From Venturia oleaginea (taxonomy: Eukaryota > Ascomycota > Dothideomycetes > Venturiales > Venturiaceae): a stretch of 64,000 nucleotides of DNA. Location: NCBI GenBank assembly GCA_013176395.1, contig JABMLP010000025.1, forward strand, positions 62,001-126,000. Reading direction: 5' to 3'. Positions 53,056 to 63,897 of the stretch are shown here, piece by piece. The position numbers and the translations under genes were made by a program. The notes beneath the pieces are model-generated. The model saw only the letters and a program-made list of their open reading frames with translations. It had not been told where the DNA came from and did no database searches. How positions within the stretch are numbered: the first letter of the stretch is position 1; each line of letters opens with the position of its first letter.

Positions 53056-56000
53056 CTACCACAAATACTCCGCCCTAACCATCAACACCTGCTCCCCAAA
53101 TCCCCTCCCTTCCTGCCACTTCTTCATCGCTCTATCATGCCAGGGAAACGGCCTTCCATGCCATTGCAACGCAAACCTCTTCGCCTCCTCCACAGTCTCA
53201 AAGCTCAAAATCCACCTCTGCCCATACGTAGGCGTCTTAGCTCTATCCCGCACCGTCCTCTTCCTCTTACCGCTCTCAGCCTCCAACCCACTCAGCGCAT
53301 CCATCTCTTCATTCTCAAAGCCCCTGTCAAACAGCGGTGCCTCCACCTTCTGCTTCGGATTCCTCATATCAACCTTCCTGATCGCCGATTCACCCGGAAT
53401 CAATTTCCATTCCAGACCCCGTCGTGTGCCATCGAGATGGACGGCGTCGCCGATTTCGAAGTAAGAAGGTTGTCTGCCTTCCAAGAACACCAAGAGAACT
53501 TGCGCCACGCCCTCTCTGCCTCCACCCAAAATCTGCGCATAGCCACCGCGTGTGAAAATACTCTGCTGCAACGGTGTAAAAGGCGGCACCAGATATTGCA
53601 AGAACAATTTTTGCTGTGGTGGAATAAGAGCATAACTCTGAACTAGGCCTGACACATCCTCGCCATTGATGATGTAACCAGGTGGCGGTGCGATCTCAGA
53701 AGTCAAGGAGGTGGGTGTGTGTTGTTTAGCTAGATCGTGAACATGAGAGACGTGTTGCTTGTAAGCCTTGGCATCTTCCTCATTGTTGAAGACAATGTAA
53801 TAATTTCCAGTTTGTTCCAAAGTCCAGGGATCGCGTTTTGGGATGACTTTGACGAATTCACCTCGCTGCGTCCATTCTTGCATGTGAAGTCCACGAGGAA
53901 TGAGACAGCGGAAATCCTCTTCGCTTAATGATTTGCTTGCGTAGCGAAGCTCCAGGACAGTGGGCTTTGGTGTCAGATCCGAGCCTTTCGCTCTCACCCG
54001 TCTTACTAGGCCAAGCCCTGTTGACTGTCGCCGCTCTGCCCCAGTGTCATCGATCGGCGTCAGCGGTACATGAGGGATTGGAATACGTGCGGGCGACCCT
54101 GTATCTTCTATGAGCTCTTCCGCCATAACTCCCTTCGTCTCTTCGGGGAACAGCTCTGCCAGAAGTGACTGGGACGTTTGGTATTGCACAGCCTGAGGGG
54201 TTGCCTTGGAAGCATTATTTGGGGAATCTTTTTCAGGTGGGTACATTTCGTAAGAGATTTTGAGTGGCGCTTCAGGGACGTCGGGAGCTTCGGGCGGGGC
54301 AGTTTTGGTCATCTTTTCTGACTCATTTGGACTTGCCGAAGGTGTCTCTATTTCGGTTCCGGCGGTGGGCTTTTCGACAGGTGCTGCGGGTGCTGAACCA
54401 TCAGCAAGAAGGCCGGCTTTCATGGACGCTAGCATTGGAGGTCCGCAATATGTCCCAGGTATTGCCATTTGCTGAAAAATGAGGCCGCGTATCAGATCCT
54501 TCAATTCTATTACCTGTTTTCTCAAGTCGGAAATGGCTGCTGAATCCGAACTGACTGGCTGGTTGAATTGGCTTGCTGATACTTGAGAGCCGAGTATTGG
54601 GGATCCCGCGCTCTCAAAAGGTACACGACTCGTCTTTGATGGTATCATGTCTTCCACAACATCGCCCAGGTCCTGCCCGCTCCATTCAGACTCTCGAGCT
54701 CCTTTCATCTGGATGTGGCGGTCCAATGGCAAGGGCGGTTCGGGGACATTGAGGACTTTCCTGCTAATGACAGGCGAATGGGGTGATCTGACATCCGTTT
54801 GTGGTTGCGTAGAATTTCCCGTTTTATCAAGGCTCTGAGCTTCCTTCGATTGTAAATACTTGTCCTTTGCATCTTTTCTCCGCGCGTGGTCAATTAGTTG
54901 CTGGTCGTTGTTACCGTCGCAAATGACGGTTCTAATGAAACCATTGATGTGTCTGGGGAGATGATCATTTGCAATTTTGTCTTCCACACCCGCGCGTGCA
55001 GTTGAAGGCTGCGCATCGCTATCACCGGGGCCCTCCCGCACATGATGTTCATGAGAAAACGCAGCATTTTCTCTGCCAGAGTTTGTTGAATATGAAGAAG
55101 CCTTGAACGACTGCTCGAGCCTTTCTATTTCTTCTTCAATCATGTCACTAGATGTATCCCGGGACGCTTCAAACAATTTGCTTCGCAAAGCAGCAAGACG
55201 TTGATGTAGTGCATCGGCGTCTGAAGGCTGAAGGGATGATGAGGGGGTAGCTGACGCTCGCCCCGCAGCCTTCGCAGCATCGTGGGTGTTCGGTTCGAAT
55301 GATGCCGGGTTCTCAACGACTTGGAAAAACTCGTCAAGGGCCGCTACGCGTTGTGCATGCTTGGGATATTGGAGGGCCTTACTAGGTTCCAGTGATTGCC
55401 CTTTCAACTTGTTTCGTAGCTTGGATAGACTCATCAAAACGGAAGGGCTTATATCTCTCTCCCACTGCTCAGAGAGGTTCGATTTTAGGCGGTCGTAAGC
55501 TCTGCATATACGATCGTCCAAACCAATTTCCCATAAACGTCGAATATGACTCAGCAGAACAGACAGACCTACTACACGAATGCTGAGCTCAAGCTTCTCT
55601 TTGATAAGTGCCGAATGGTCAAGCTCATCTGTTGTACCCAAACCTTGCTCAATCAGCTCCAGTCTGTCGAGAGAGAGGCGACGTAGATCGTACATCGGCA
55701 CATGTTCCATCCATTGAATCTTTGCGGGAAGATGAGAGGAGAAGTCGGCGAAAAGGCCTTCATGAGTTGTGGCAAGTATCTGTGTCCGGTATGTAAGGTA
55801 TGACCGAGAAATGCTTTCCTGTGTTTTTGCAGACTGTCCTCGAAGCACTGCTTCCTTTGAAGTTCGATAGAATTCACTGATCTGGCTTATTTCCACAGCG
55901 CTGAGCCCGGAGAGTCGAGCTTGCCACTCGAGAATAGGTTGTTCAAGACTCCGACACCAGCTCTTGATGATAGCTCTCTTCGTTTTGGACAAAGATTTGG

Positions 56001-56833
56001 TAGATGTGATTGAATTGAACGTGTTCTGCACAGAATAAACGACACCACTTCTGGCCGAGCTGAAATGGAGCGGATCCATCCTGATAGGGTCCACCTTCGG
56101 CCATCTTGCTGCAATGAAAGCGACCTCCGTCCCTAACAGCAGTCTCCGGTATTCGGTATATGCGGCATGAATGTCGTTTTTAGCGGAAGGTCTGCAGGCT
56201 TTGAAATCGTTGATAATTTCTTGCACGCCCGGTGGGATATCAGTCTGCGGCGGCGACTGACCTCGACGATGAGAGACTGGCAACGTCTGTGACCAGTGTC
56301 AACAACAACATAAAACGGGTTACATTGAGGAGCATTTGGCTTACAAGGACTGTCTCTTCAGAGCCTGTATTGCGTCCCCCAGATGTGCGGTTTCTTAGAG
56401 ACAAATCATGACTTGCTTCCTCACTGTCTTTCTCGTTGACCTCTGGCTTCTTTGAATTCTCCATGCCCTCATGCTCAGCAGGTGTTTCATTTCGCATATC
56501 TTCTTGCCCATCAAATCTCTGGATGTCGAGCCCCTCGTCAATCCCCATCCCGTTCTCGATTCCAAGCTCTTTCCCACTCCCTCGGCCATGTCCCACCAAC
56601 AACGCAGAGGGTTTAATCACCCCTTGTAATGGAATCGTATGTTGTGAGGAACTCGTTGAAATCTGTTCCCATTGCGCGCGACAGGCTATGCTATGAAAGC
56701 TTTTAAAAGCAACAGGTCTCAGCTCCCCTGGAAGTTGAAGAATAGCGCGAAGGTAACGGGGCGGAAGCGGTTGCAAGGCCCATGATGTGTGTGTTCGGAA
56801 TGGCGGTATGGGAACCCGCGCTGGTGGCATCAA
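53056..56833 (-). CDS. Large conserved-looking protein of unknown function
   Basis: Exons 56833-56345 and 56286-53056 (58-nt intron, GTAAGC...CACAG) give 1239 aa. I do not recognise the family. The N-terminus is basic and Pro-rich without early acids (MPPARVPIPPFRTHTSWAL), compatible with a mitochondrial presequence. Residues about 190-470 look folded and helical (AYTEYRRLLLGTEVAFIAARWP; AIIKSWCRSLEQPILEW). A long disordered Ser/Pro/Glu region follows. The C-terminal 280 residues contain a possible RRM-like segment (LELRYASKSLSEEDFRCLI; NYYIVFNNEEDAKAYKQHV) and a second block (LEGRQPSYFEIGDAVHLDGT; RWILSFETVEEAKRFALQWH). The last may also be RRM-like, suggesting RNA binding. ATG at 56833 was chosen because the frame upstream begins with a non-ATG codon. 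Confidence 0.7.
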
Positions 56834-56946
56834 TTGAGTCGGTGGGAATGATGGCGACGATGTCTTCAATTCTTCAATTCTCTAGCAAAGATTGTTGATT
56901 AGAGAAATGCCATTACTCGGAGCTACTACTAATACGCCCTAATGCT

Positions 56947-58345
56947 CTCAAATCTGACTGCGCAGGGCGCTCGGACCCACCATCCCATCTCAATTTCCAC
57001 GTATACACACCAACTTATCGCTCAATTTACCACCACCATGGCGCCTAGAACACCCAAAAGAAAGACTGCAAGGCGAGAATATGGCACTACGAAGAGATTG
57101 CGATTTTTTCAGGCCTGGGATTGCAAGAATGAGGCCGACGGCGTCGGTACAATCGCATACCTCCCTGAAATCAATATACCAACTTCTACCGCACGTAGTT
57201 GGCTTAAACTACGAGAACTTATTGGTGATGCAGCATTCAGATCACAGAGAAAGAGCAGTTGCATCATAGGGCGGCCTACCAAAGTATCTGCTTCAGATCT
57301 TACCCGCCTTACGAACCAAGAAGACCCCATACACGAAAAAGGCTGGCAGGAACAAGCCAATTCCTGCCTCGGCAAGCCTTCCGCAAAGACATTACAGCGT
57401 CACGTATACAATGCAGGGGCTAGGCGGTTCAAGAAGCGTTATTAGAAGCAGATATCCCATGCAAATCGGCCAAAGAGGGTTGAATACGGTAAAGAACACG
57501 AGAAAAAGACCATACTAGGCTTCTGGAGTCGGATTTGGCTCACAGATGAAGCCCATTTTCAGTCCAAAGAACTCGCCAATGCACCTGAATATAAGCTACG
57601 CTTTCCAGGGCAAGAGAGAGGTGTTAATGAGGAGCTAGAAGGCGTTTTGGATGTTACTATTCACGTCGCCGGCGGCATCTCATACAACAAGAAAGGAAAC
57701 CTCATATTCTACAAGGATCCGGCTGAGCCATCAGAGAAGGTCCGTAGGCAAGTCAAGTAGCCTAAACAACTCAAATACGAGCTGGATTCAGTGTACCAAG
57801 CCCGACTGAAGGTCTGGCAAGACCTTAAGGCAAAGGAGGACGAAACACCAAAAGGAAACTGCATGACACAGGTTTTCTACGCCAAAAAGATACTGCCGCA
57901 ACACATTGAAGCTATTCAGGCCTTGGAGAAGCGTCACCAGCGCAAATACTGGCTTCCAGAGGATGGTGATCCTTCTCACGGAATCAAGTCACCTAACAGT
58001 GACCCTGCAGTCATAAAAAGAGAAGCAGACCTTCTATTACTTATTCACCCTCCTCAATCATGTGATCTCAATCCCATTGAGTCTTGTTGGAACATCATTA
58101 AGTCCAGATTAGCTGGCAGGAGGTGGTCGTCGGTGGCTCATTTCAAGGCTGAAATCCAGGCAGAATGGGACAAGATAACGCTCACAATGATACGGAAAGG
58201 GATCAGAGAGATGCCAGAGAGATGTAAGATAATTCAGCAAAAACTAGAGATCCATTGCAAGTCAAACGTGTGGTAAATAGCATAATACATTCAAGTTCAA
58301 AAGATGGGATGGTGGGTCCGAGCGCCCTGCGCAGTCAGATTTGAG
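56947..58345 (+). mobile_element. Tc1/mariner-like transposon, 44-bp perfect TIRs
   Basis: 56947-56990 and 58302-58345 are identical inverted repeats over 44 nt (CTCAAATCTGACTGCGCAGG, continuing to CATCCCATCT). About 1.4 kb in all. The target duplication is not clear next to these cores, so the true ends may extend a few bases outward. It encloses one transposase frame with two in-frame stops and lies between two genes without disrupting them. Confidence 0.85.
57038..58276 (+). pseudogene. Tc1/mariner-like transposase with two in-frame TAGs
   Basis: One frame from ATG 57038 to TAA 58276 (413 codons), interrupted only by TAG at 57443-57445 and 57758-57760. It has an N-terminal helix-turn-helix-like region (TARSWLKLRELIGD; KPSAKTLQRHVYNAG). 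The DDE_3-type catalytic motifs are RIWLTDEAHFQS (first Asp), LPEDGDPSHG (second Asp) and PPQSCDLNPIESCWNIIK (third acidic residue). Each TAG could come from CAG by one C-to-T change. No frameshift is seen, so inactivation appears recent. Confidence 0.85.
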
Positions 58346-58626
58346 GAACCCTGTGTTGGTCAGCCACGATTATGTCACCGGCTTCTTGTAGCACTTAAGT
58401 TAACTTAGAGACAATGGGGGCTGAATAATTCCTTACTACCAAATACAGGCTCTCAAAGCACCCTAAAGACTCTTTGTCCATATCCAAGTGCATATACATG
58501 CATCCAAAGTAACACACTTCCCCCGACAAATCTTCCTCCAATGCGCCCAGTCTGACCATCCACCATCTCATCTCTCCAGCCCCAAAACCAACACGGCAAC
58601 AACTCCACATCCACAGTGTCCACACC
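58346..58626. promoter_or_regulatory. Upstream region of the single-pass membrane gene
   Basis: About 280 bp between the transposon and the ATG at 58627. Pyrimidine-rich CCACCATCTCATCTCTCC lies just upstream of the start. No other feature. Confidence 0.4.
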
Positions 58627-59331
58627 ATGGTCGACCACGACAAAAACGAAAACGAACACGCCGGTTTAGGCGGCGGCTGGATCTTCCTAATAATCGTCAT
58701 AATCCTCCTCATCCTCTCCGTAGCCGTCTTCTTCCTCTACTTCCGCCTAACAAAGAACAAGCGCCAATCAGCACGAGAAGCAGGCGGCTTCACCTCCTCC
58801 TCCTCAAACCCACTCGTCGACTTCTTCCAAAAATCAATATCATCACTGAGGAACAAGCGATCGCAGACAGGCGCAGGTTATGAGGGAACCGGATACGGCG
58901 CTCCACGGGGCGGAGCAGGAACAGGACGAGCAGCCCACGGCGGCCCTCTAGACCCAGACGAAGCATGGGACTCGCGCGTCGGCAACGAAAGCGAAATATA
59001 CGGTCCGGGCGGTTACTACGAAGAAACGGAATTGGGATTACATCCGCAATCGACTGCGTACACGGGTGCTGCCTATGGGGGGCCGGCGGGACGGTTGAGT
59101 ACGGACGGTGCTGGGTTCGCACCCGCACCGGGATTATCTGCTGGTGGTGGGCAGGAGACGAGGGGGCGGACGTCGACGGGGGAGAATCCGTTTGGTGATC
59201 ATGCTGAGGAGAGTAGTTTGAGGAGTATTTCTCCTAGACCTTTTGAGCATGGACAGCATATCAAGCAGGCGTCGAGCAGGGCGAGTAGCCCGACGGGAAG
59301 GCGGAGTCTGTTCAAGGAGGATATATCGTGA
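58627..59331 (+). CDS. Single-pass membrane protein, unknown function
   Basis: Single exon, 234 aa. A short acidic, polar N-terminus precedes a strong transmembrane helix (WIFLIIVIILLILSVAVFFLYF, about residues 18-39). A basic stop-transfer segment (RLTKNKRQSAR) then leads to a long Gly/Ser-rich cytosolic tail, so type I-like/N-out topology is predicted. The tail ends in SPTGRRSLFKEDI, a motif pattern I have seen at the C-termini of fungal single-pass proteins; a specific family cannot be named with confidence. Phosphorylation-prone Ser/Arg sites (RRSLF) are present. Confidence 0.7.
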   Translation: MVDHDKNENEHAGLGGGWIFLIIVIILLILSVAVFFLYFRLTKNKRQSAREAGGFTSSSSNPLVDFFQKSISSLRNKRSQTGAGYEGTGYGAPRGGAGTGRAAHGGPLDPDEAWDSRVGNESEIYGPGGYYEETELGLHPQSTAYTGAAYGGPAGRLSTDGAGFAPAPGLSAGGGQETRGRTSTGENPFGDHAEESSLRSISPRPFEHGQHIKQASSRASSPTGRRSLFKEDIS

Positions 59332-60127
59332 GAGCAGCAGGCCTCTCTTTCACTTCTACGGCGGTTTTATTTTGGTCCGGATTGGCTTGTCTGGTCTGGC
59401 TGGCTGAGTTGGTCTCGTCTGGCTTCGTTGCTTTGAATTAGCACAGCCTACCATATGCCAAACTATTTGCATAGACACACGAAAAGTCACACAAATAGGG
59501 TGGGAACGGTGGTGTCTGTCTGTTTCTACGATGGTTTCTGTCTCATTTTGTGTTTATATCGAATCGGGATCGGGATTGTTCTGATAGGCGAGGGGAGCAT
59601 GCAAAGAGTAACGACGATCACGGATCACGAAGAGCTTTCTACTACAGTCTAGTATTGCATTGATTTCAAGTTGCAAGCAAGCAAGCAATTGAGCGAGTAC
59701 TGATCACCTGTCCATGGCAACCAATTCATTTTGACATCAGATCCTGCCATCCTTCTACCAGAGCCGTGACGGTAATGACAAATTAAGTTATTCAACCCCA
59801 TAAAACAACAACAAAAGTCTCACCAAACGGGTGCTCCTAAAAAACATTTCAAATCCTCAACAAAGTACCAATTCATTATTAGTCATCTCTACCATGCATG
59901 CCATGATGCATATTCAAATAATACAAAGCCTACAGATGGGTATAAAGTATGTACTCAAAATCGCTTAACAAAACATCCATATATCCAGTCCAATCGGACC
60001 TCCTCAAGGGCCAAACTACAGCAGCAAACAATAATGCGCACGCGCCCAGGACTCCCATTGTATTCATGAACATGCGTGCGGCCATATCCTCATCAACCAA
60101 GAAACCCTTACAATACAGCCAATTCAA
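59332..60127. other. Convergent intergenic region
   Basis: 3' flanks of the membrane-protein gene and the TBC gene. No recognisable gene; small frames only. Confidence 0.5.
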
Positions 60128-62908
60128 TTAAAAAGTGTCGGTAGGCAGCGGCGGCCTCTTCCCAGCATTGGGTCGGTGTTTTACAGCCCTACTCGCTGCT
60201 CTCCTTATCATTCCCTCTCGAGTCGTGGGCCTGGACATGCTTTCGGTGGATGACGGGAGTAGAAGGTTGTTGCTCCTCTGTCCGTTTTTCCGATCTCGTT
60301 CTACCTGCATGGCAGTTCTTCTCTCCTTCCTCCGTGCATCAATGGTTTCCTGGCTGAGGTGACCAAATCCGTTCCTTCTTTTGTAACAACTTTCCATCAA
60401 TGCATTGGCGTCCAGCAACCTCCTTGGAATGGCTTGCACAATCTGGAAAATCTCCATGTGCTCGCTGACTTTTCGAATCTCCCATTCGCCGCTCTTGAAG
60501 ATAGCAAGCGCGATTCTGAAAAGAGTCTTGCTCCCTTCGTAGAAAAAGGAATCCCAAACTCGCAGAACGGTCTCGATAGGCAGATTGCCGACGAAACACG
60601 ACATGAACCAAGCTGTTGTTGCTAGTGACACCGTAGGGAGACGGTTCGTACTAATGCGACCACGGCCGGCATCAATATCGTCGATTTTGGACCAAACAGC
60701 TGGCATGGATTCTTTGATACACGTCATCAGGACGCCGACATCCACGTTAGCCTCGAGCACTTTGGCGTGGGTACCGGGAAGATGTGTGGTGGTGACGATG
60801 TTGAGAAGAATGAATGCTTTCTCTTCATCTTCGTTGAGGAGTATGAGCAACAAACCAGCCAGGAAGTTGAGTGATTGACAGTATCCAATGTTGGGATTGT
60901 GGATAGAAAACGCTTGAAGAACCCTTCGTAGAGCCCTAATAATCGGTACCTCGCCTTTACTCGATGTTCGAGGCGGTCGAGCATTCCCTCCTGGGAAGTC
61001 TTGTGTCGGTTCCGGTGATGGGTCCGGCTTGAATCTGATGTTGTCAGGGAAAGTCCTGTTCAAATCTCGTTCAATAATTTCGCGATCGATCTCGCTCAGA
61101 AGTCCTTTTTCCACATCATTGACCAAATTCTGGTACAAACCTGGGTTCTGCGCGAGTTTGGCTGGGCCACCTGCATACCAGAACCAAGCTGCACCCCGCC
61201 ACTCTGGAGGAACGCCTTTGCGGATGTAGCGCTTGACCTTATCGGACTTTGGAGGGAAACGGATTGGGTTGTCGGTTGCAAGTCCCCACTGCTTCATCAA
61301 TGCGAACCACTTTTTGCGTCTCCGGTCAAGATATTCAGTGTAGCCAATATTCCATGCGTCGTACTCATCTTCCGTCACGTATTGGCTTATTTTTTTGAAG
61401 CCGTACCGATCGCGTGGCACGGGCTCGAAATTCTCAATCTCGACAGATCGCCGTGAGTCTTGCGAGCGGTCTAGAGGTGGAGCTTGCTCGTACTGATTCT
61501 CAGAGAGCTGTCTAGATGACTCTTCGTATTCGGGGTATGTTGGGGAGGTTGGAGCGGAATCTGGCGATGGTGGTAAGATGGGGTGGGCTTTCAATAGCGA
61601 CACCGGTAATTGCGGCGCTGAGGGAGATTTAGGAATGGTCATGTAGTCGCCGAATTTGCTATCGTATCGAGTGGCGATGCTTAGAGCCTCGTCAGACATG
61701 TTTAAAGGTCGGCGCTCGGATTCCATTTCCATTGGGTCGGGTAACGGTTTATCCTTGGAAAGATTTCGTCGATGTTGGTTTGATGGTAATGGAAAGGACA
61801 CTTCATCCTCTTCCTCCAATGGTGGTCGAAAGAATGACTCGATATCCTCAATACCTTTATCCAGCTTTTTCTCAAGCTCGTCGTCTGTGAAGCCGTTCAT
61901 GTACAGTGCAATAGCGTCGTCAACGCTCATGCCCTCGTCGTCCGCCAGCATCTGTGATTTGTGCTTCGAGTATAGGTCGCTGAATGAGCTTGCTCTGGTC
62001 ATGACGCTGTTCCTTTCGGTGTCGCTGGAGTCGAGAACACCGGACGATGCATATGTCACAAAAGAACCATTGGTCATGGCCGATCGATAACTGGAGCGGA
62101 CCTCTTCTTTTTCTATCCAGGGGACTGGGGGCGGACTCTTAAATTGTACGCTTGCATCGCGGCTGTTGGGACCCCTATCCGGGCGGTATGTGGAGGAAAC
62201 CTGGTTGCGAGCGGAATGTCGAAGGTCGGGAATGGAAGAATGCATTCGGAGGGTGTGCACGCCATTGGAGGATTTCGGCGAAGCTGATGTCATTCCTCTA
62301 GTTCTCCCCCATAATTTGGAAGCGGGCAAATATGCGTCGTTGTCTCTTGGCAGAGAATTCTCACTGCATGTTGATTCTGTTGGTGAGAGTGCATCCTGTC
62401 GACCTTGGTGTGTGCGCGGTGACGCTCGATAGGCATCTGAGTCGGCGATGGATCGTGTGGGAGATGTGGATTGCCTGCTGCCGTAATAATCATGCCCATT
62501 GGCAATGTGTGCTCTCAAGTCGCTCGCTGAGCTTTTGCGTAGTGGAAGATGAGGAGAAGGTATTGAATCTCGCGCAAAGGGACCGGAGCGGAGGGAGTCT
62601 GGGGATGTGCTGAGAGCATCGCCGTTTCGAGAGGAGAGGATCGAGGAGCCGTGAGGTCTTGTCGAGGAGATGGAAGAGGTGGTCGCTTCTTCTGGTCCAA
62701 AGTCGAGCTCTTGACCTGATTGGGGAGTGGTCGGGATGGGCGGTGGAGGGAGATCCTTCGTCATATCAGACAGATGAAGTTTGCGAGTGTGTCTTTGCTG
62801 AGCAGCAGTGCCAGCTCGCTTCATGAAGTCGTCGGCAGGACCTTGTCCATAACGCTCGTGGTGATGATATAGAGCCGCAGCATCACCGTCGTGAGCGACC
62901 TTGGTCAT
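60128..62908 (-). CDS. TBC-domain Rab GTPase-activating protein (Gyp3/Msb3-like)
   Basis: Single exon, 926 aa from MTKVAHDG. The N-terminal 500 residues are Ser/Pro-rich and disordered. The TBC domain covers about residues 560-830: YIRKGVPPEWRGAAWFWYAGG; the arginine finger motif IERDLNRTFPDN near 608-620; the glutamine finger motif IGYCQSLNFLAGLLL near 673-687. TAWFMSCFVGNLPIETVLRVWDSFF then completes the conserved third box. The dual Arg/Gln finger catalyses GTP hydrolysis on Rabs; the closest yeast proteins Gyp3/Msb3-Msb4 act on Sec4 and other exocytic Rabs. The frame is open upstream to 63040 but lacks an ATG there, so 62908 was chosen; an upstream exon is possible. Confidence 0.92.
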   Translation of the reverse strand: MTKVAHDGDAAALYHHHERYGQGPADDFMKRAGTAAQQRHTRKLHLSDMTKDLPPPPIPTTPQSGQELDFGPEEATTSSISSTRPHGSSILSSRNGDALSTSPDSLRSGPFARDSIPSPHLPLRKSSASDLRAHIANGHDYYGSRQSTSPTRSIADSDAYRASPRTHQGRQDALSPTESTCSENSLPRDNDAYLPASKLWGRTRGMTSASPKSSNGVHTLRMHSSIPDLRHSARNQVSSTYRPDRGPNSRDASVQFKSPPPVPWIEKEEVRSSYRSAMTNGSFVTYASSGVLDSSDTERNSVMTRASSFSDLYSKHKSQMLADDEGMSVDDAIALYMNGFTDDELEKKLDKGIEDIESFFRPPLEEEDEVSFPLPSNQHRRNLSKDKPLPDPMEMESERRPLNMSDEALSIATRYDSKFGDYMTIPKSPSAPQLPVSLLKAHPILPPSPDSAPTSPTYPEYEESSRQLSENQYEQAPPLDRSQDSRRSVEIENFEPVPRDRYGFKKISQYVTEDEYDAWNIGYTEYLDRRRKKWFALMKQWGLATDNPIRFPPKSDKVKRYIRKGVPPEWRGAAWFWYAGGPAKLAQNPGLYQNLVNDVEKGLLSEIDREIIERDLNRTFPDNIRFKPDPSPEPTQDFPGGNARPPRTSSKGEVPIIRALRRVLQAFSIHNPNIGYCQSLNFLAGLLLILLNEDEEKAFILLNIVTTTHLPGTHAKVLEANVDVGVLMTCIKESMPAVWSKIDDIDAGRGRISTNRLPTVSLATTAWFMSCFVGNLPIETVLRVWDSFFYEGSKTLFRIALAIFKSGEWEIRKVSEHMEIFQIVQAIPRRLLDANALMESCYKRRNGFGHLSQETIDARRKERRTAMQVERDRKNGQRSNNLLLPSSTESMSRPTTREGMIRRAASRAVKHRPNAGKRPPLPTDTF

Positions 62909-63897
62909 ATTTGCATCCGGATCCCATGCGGAGGAGACGGAGGACGGAATACCTGCTCTCAGCAAGCACCCAATGGCATGTCCGGGGAGTTCAGGTTTAG
63001 GTTCAATGTGAATATGTCGAGATGGATTACACGCGTGCAAACAAGCAGGCGGCTGAGATGCGCGTCTAGCACTTTCTTATGAGCGAGCGATCGCGAGCGA
63101 AGGAACAAGGTTCAACAGGGGAGCAGTGGTTGAGATTGAAGCGAGTAACGGGAGACAAGAAAGTGTTGTGGTTTTGTTGCACTGTCTCTTCTCGACCCTC
63201 GTTCTCTCTCATGCCCTGGTAGGGTTTAAACTTTCCATTTGACGCCGGGAACGTTTGATATTGCAATGGGGCCAGAAGAGGATAAGGGCCCGCCAAATAG
63301 ACGGCCACCAACTGGGAAGCCAATCGCCGGCTCTACTGGGTCAGCCCCTAGGTTGTATTAGGATAGTGCCCTGCGCGTCGGGAGTTGGCTGTGGCTGATG
63401 TGACGATACTGGTAGGCCGAATCTATCAATGGAACCTGCAGTGTCCCATCATGCCTACTCGTCAAGTCCCCGATCAAGACTCAAAACTCAAGACTCAAGT
63501 CTCAGGACTCGGTCGACTCGACGTGAGCTGAACTTTACACAAGACACATCGGCCGAAACTAGGTCAGGGCTGCTTCCCCAGTTATTCTGGAATACCCCTG
63601 CCGATCAAGCTCATGACGTTAATTGGAAGCGGCCATCTTTTGTGCGTGCATCGCAATATTCATTCAACCTCCCACCCAAGGTCCTGCTTTCGTAGTCTCC
63701 AGTCCACCATCTGCCATTCGTCCACTCGCCCAGATTCTTACCAACGAATATCTCGACCTGCAGCCAGAGTCAGGCACGCCAGAGTCAAGCGCGCCGGAGC
63801 ACAAAGAGGCACTCGACTCGTCGCGCGCGAAATGGGCACTGGAGGCGGGCCGCATCATCTTTTTGTCATACTGCCACACCATCACTGATTCAGAGCC
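62909..63897. promoter_or_regulatory. Divergent upstream region, TBC gene / XPG-like gene
   Basis: About 1 kb between two head-to-head starts. Frames at 63429-63695 and on the minus strand at 63664-63951 have no recognised content. Confidence 0.4.
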
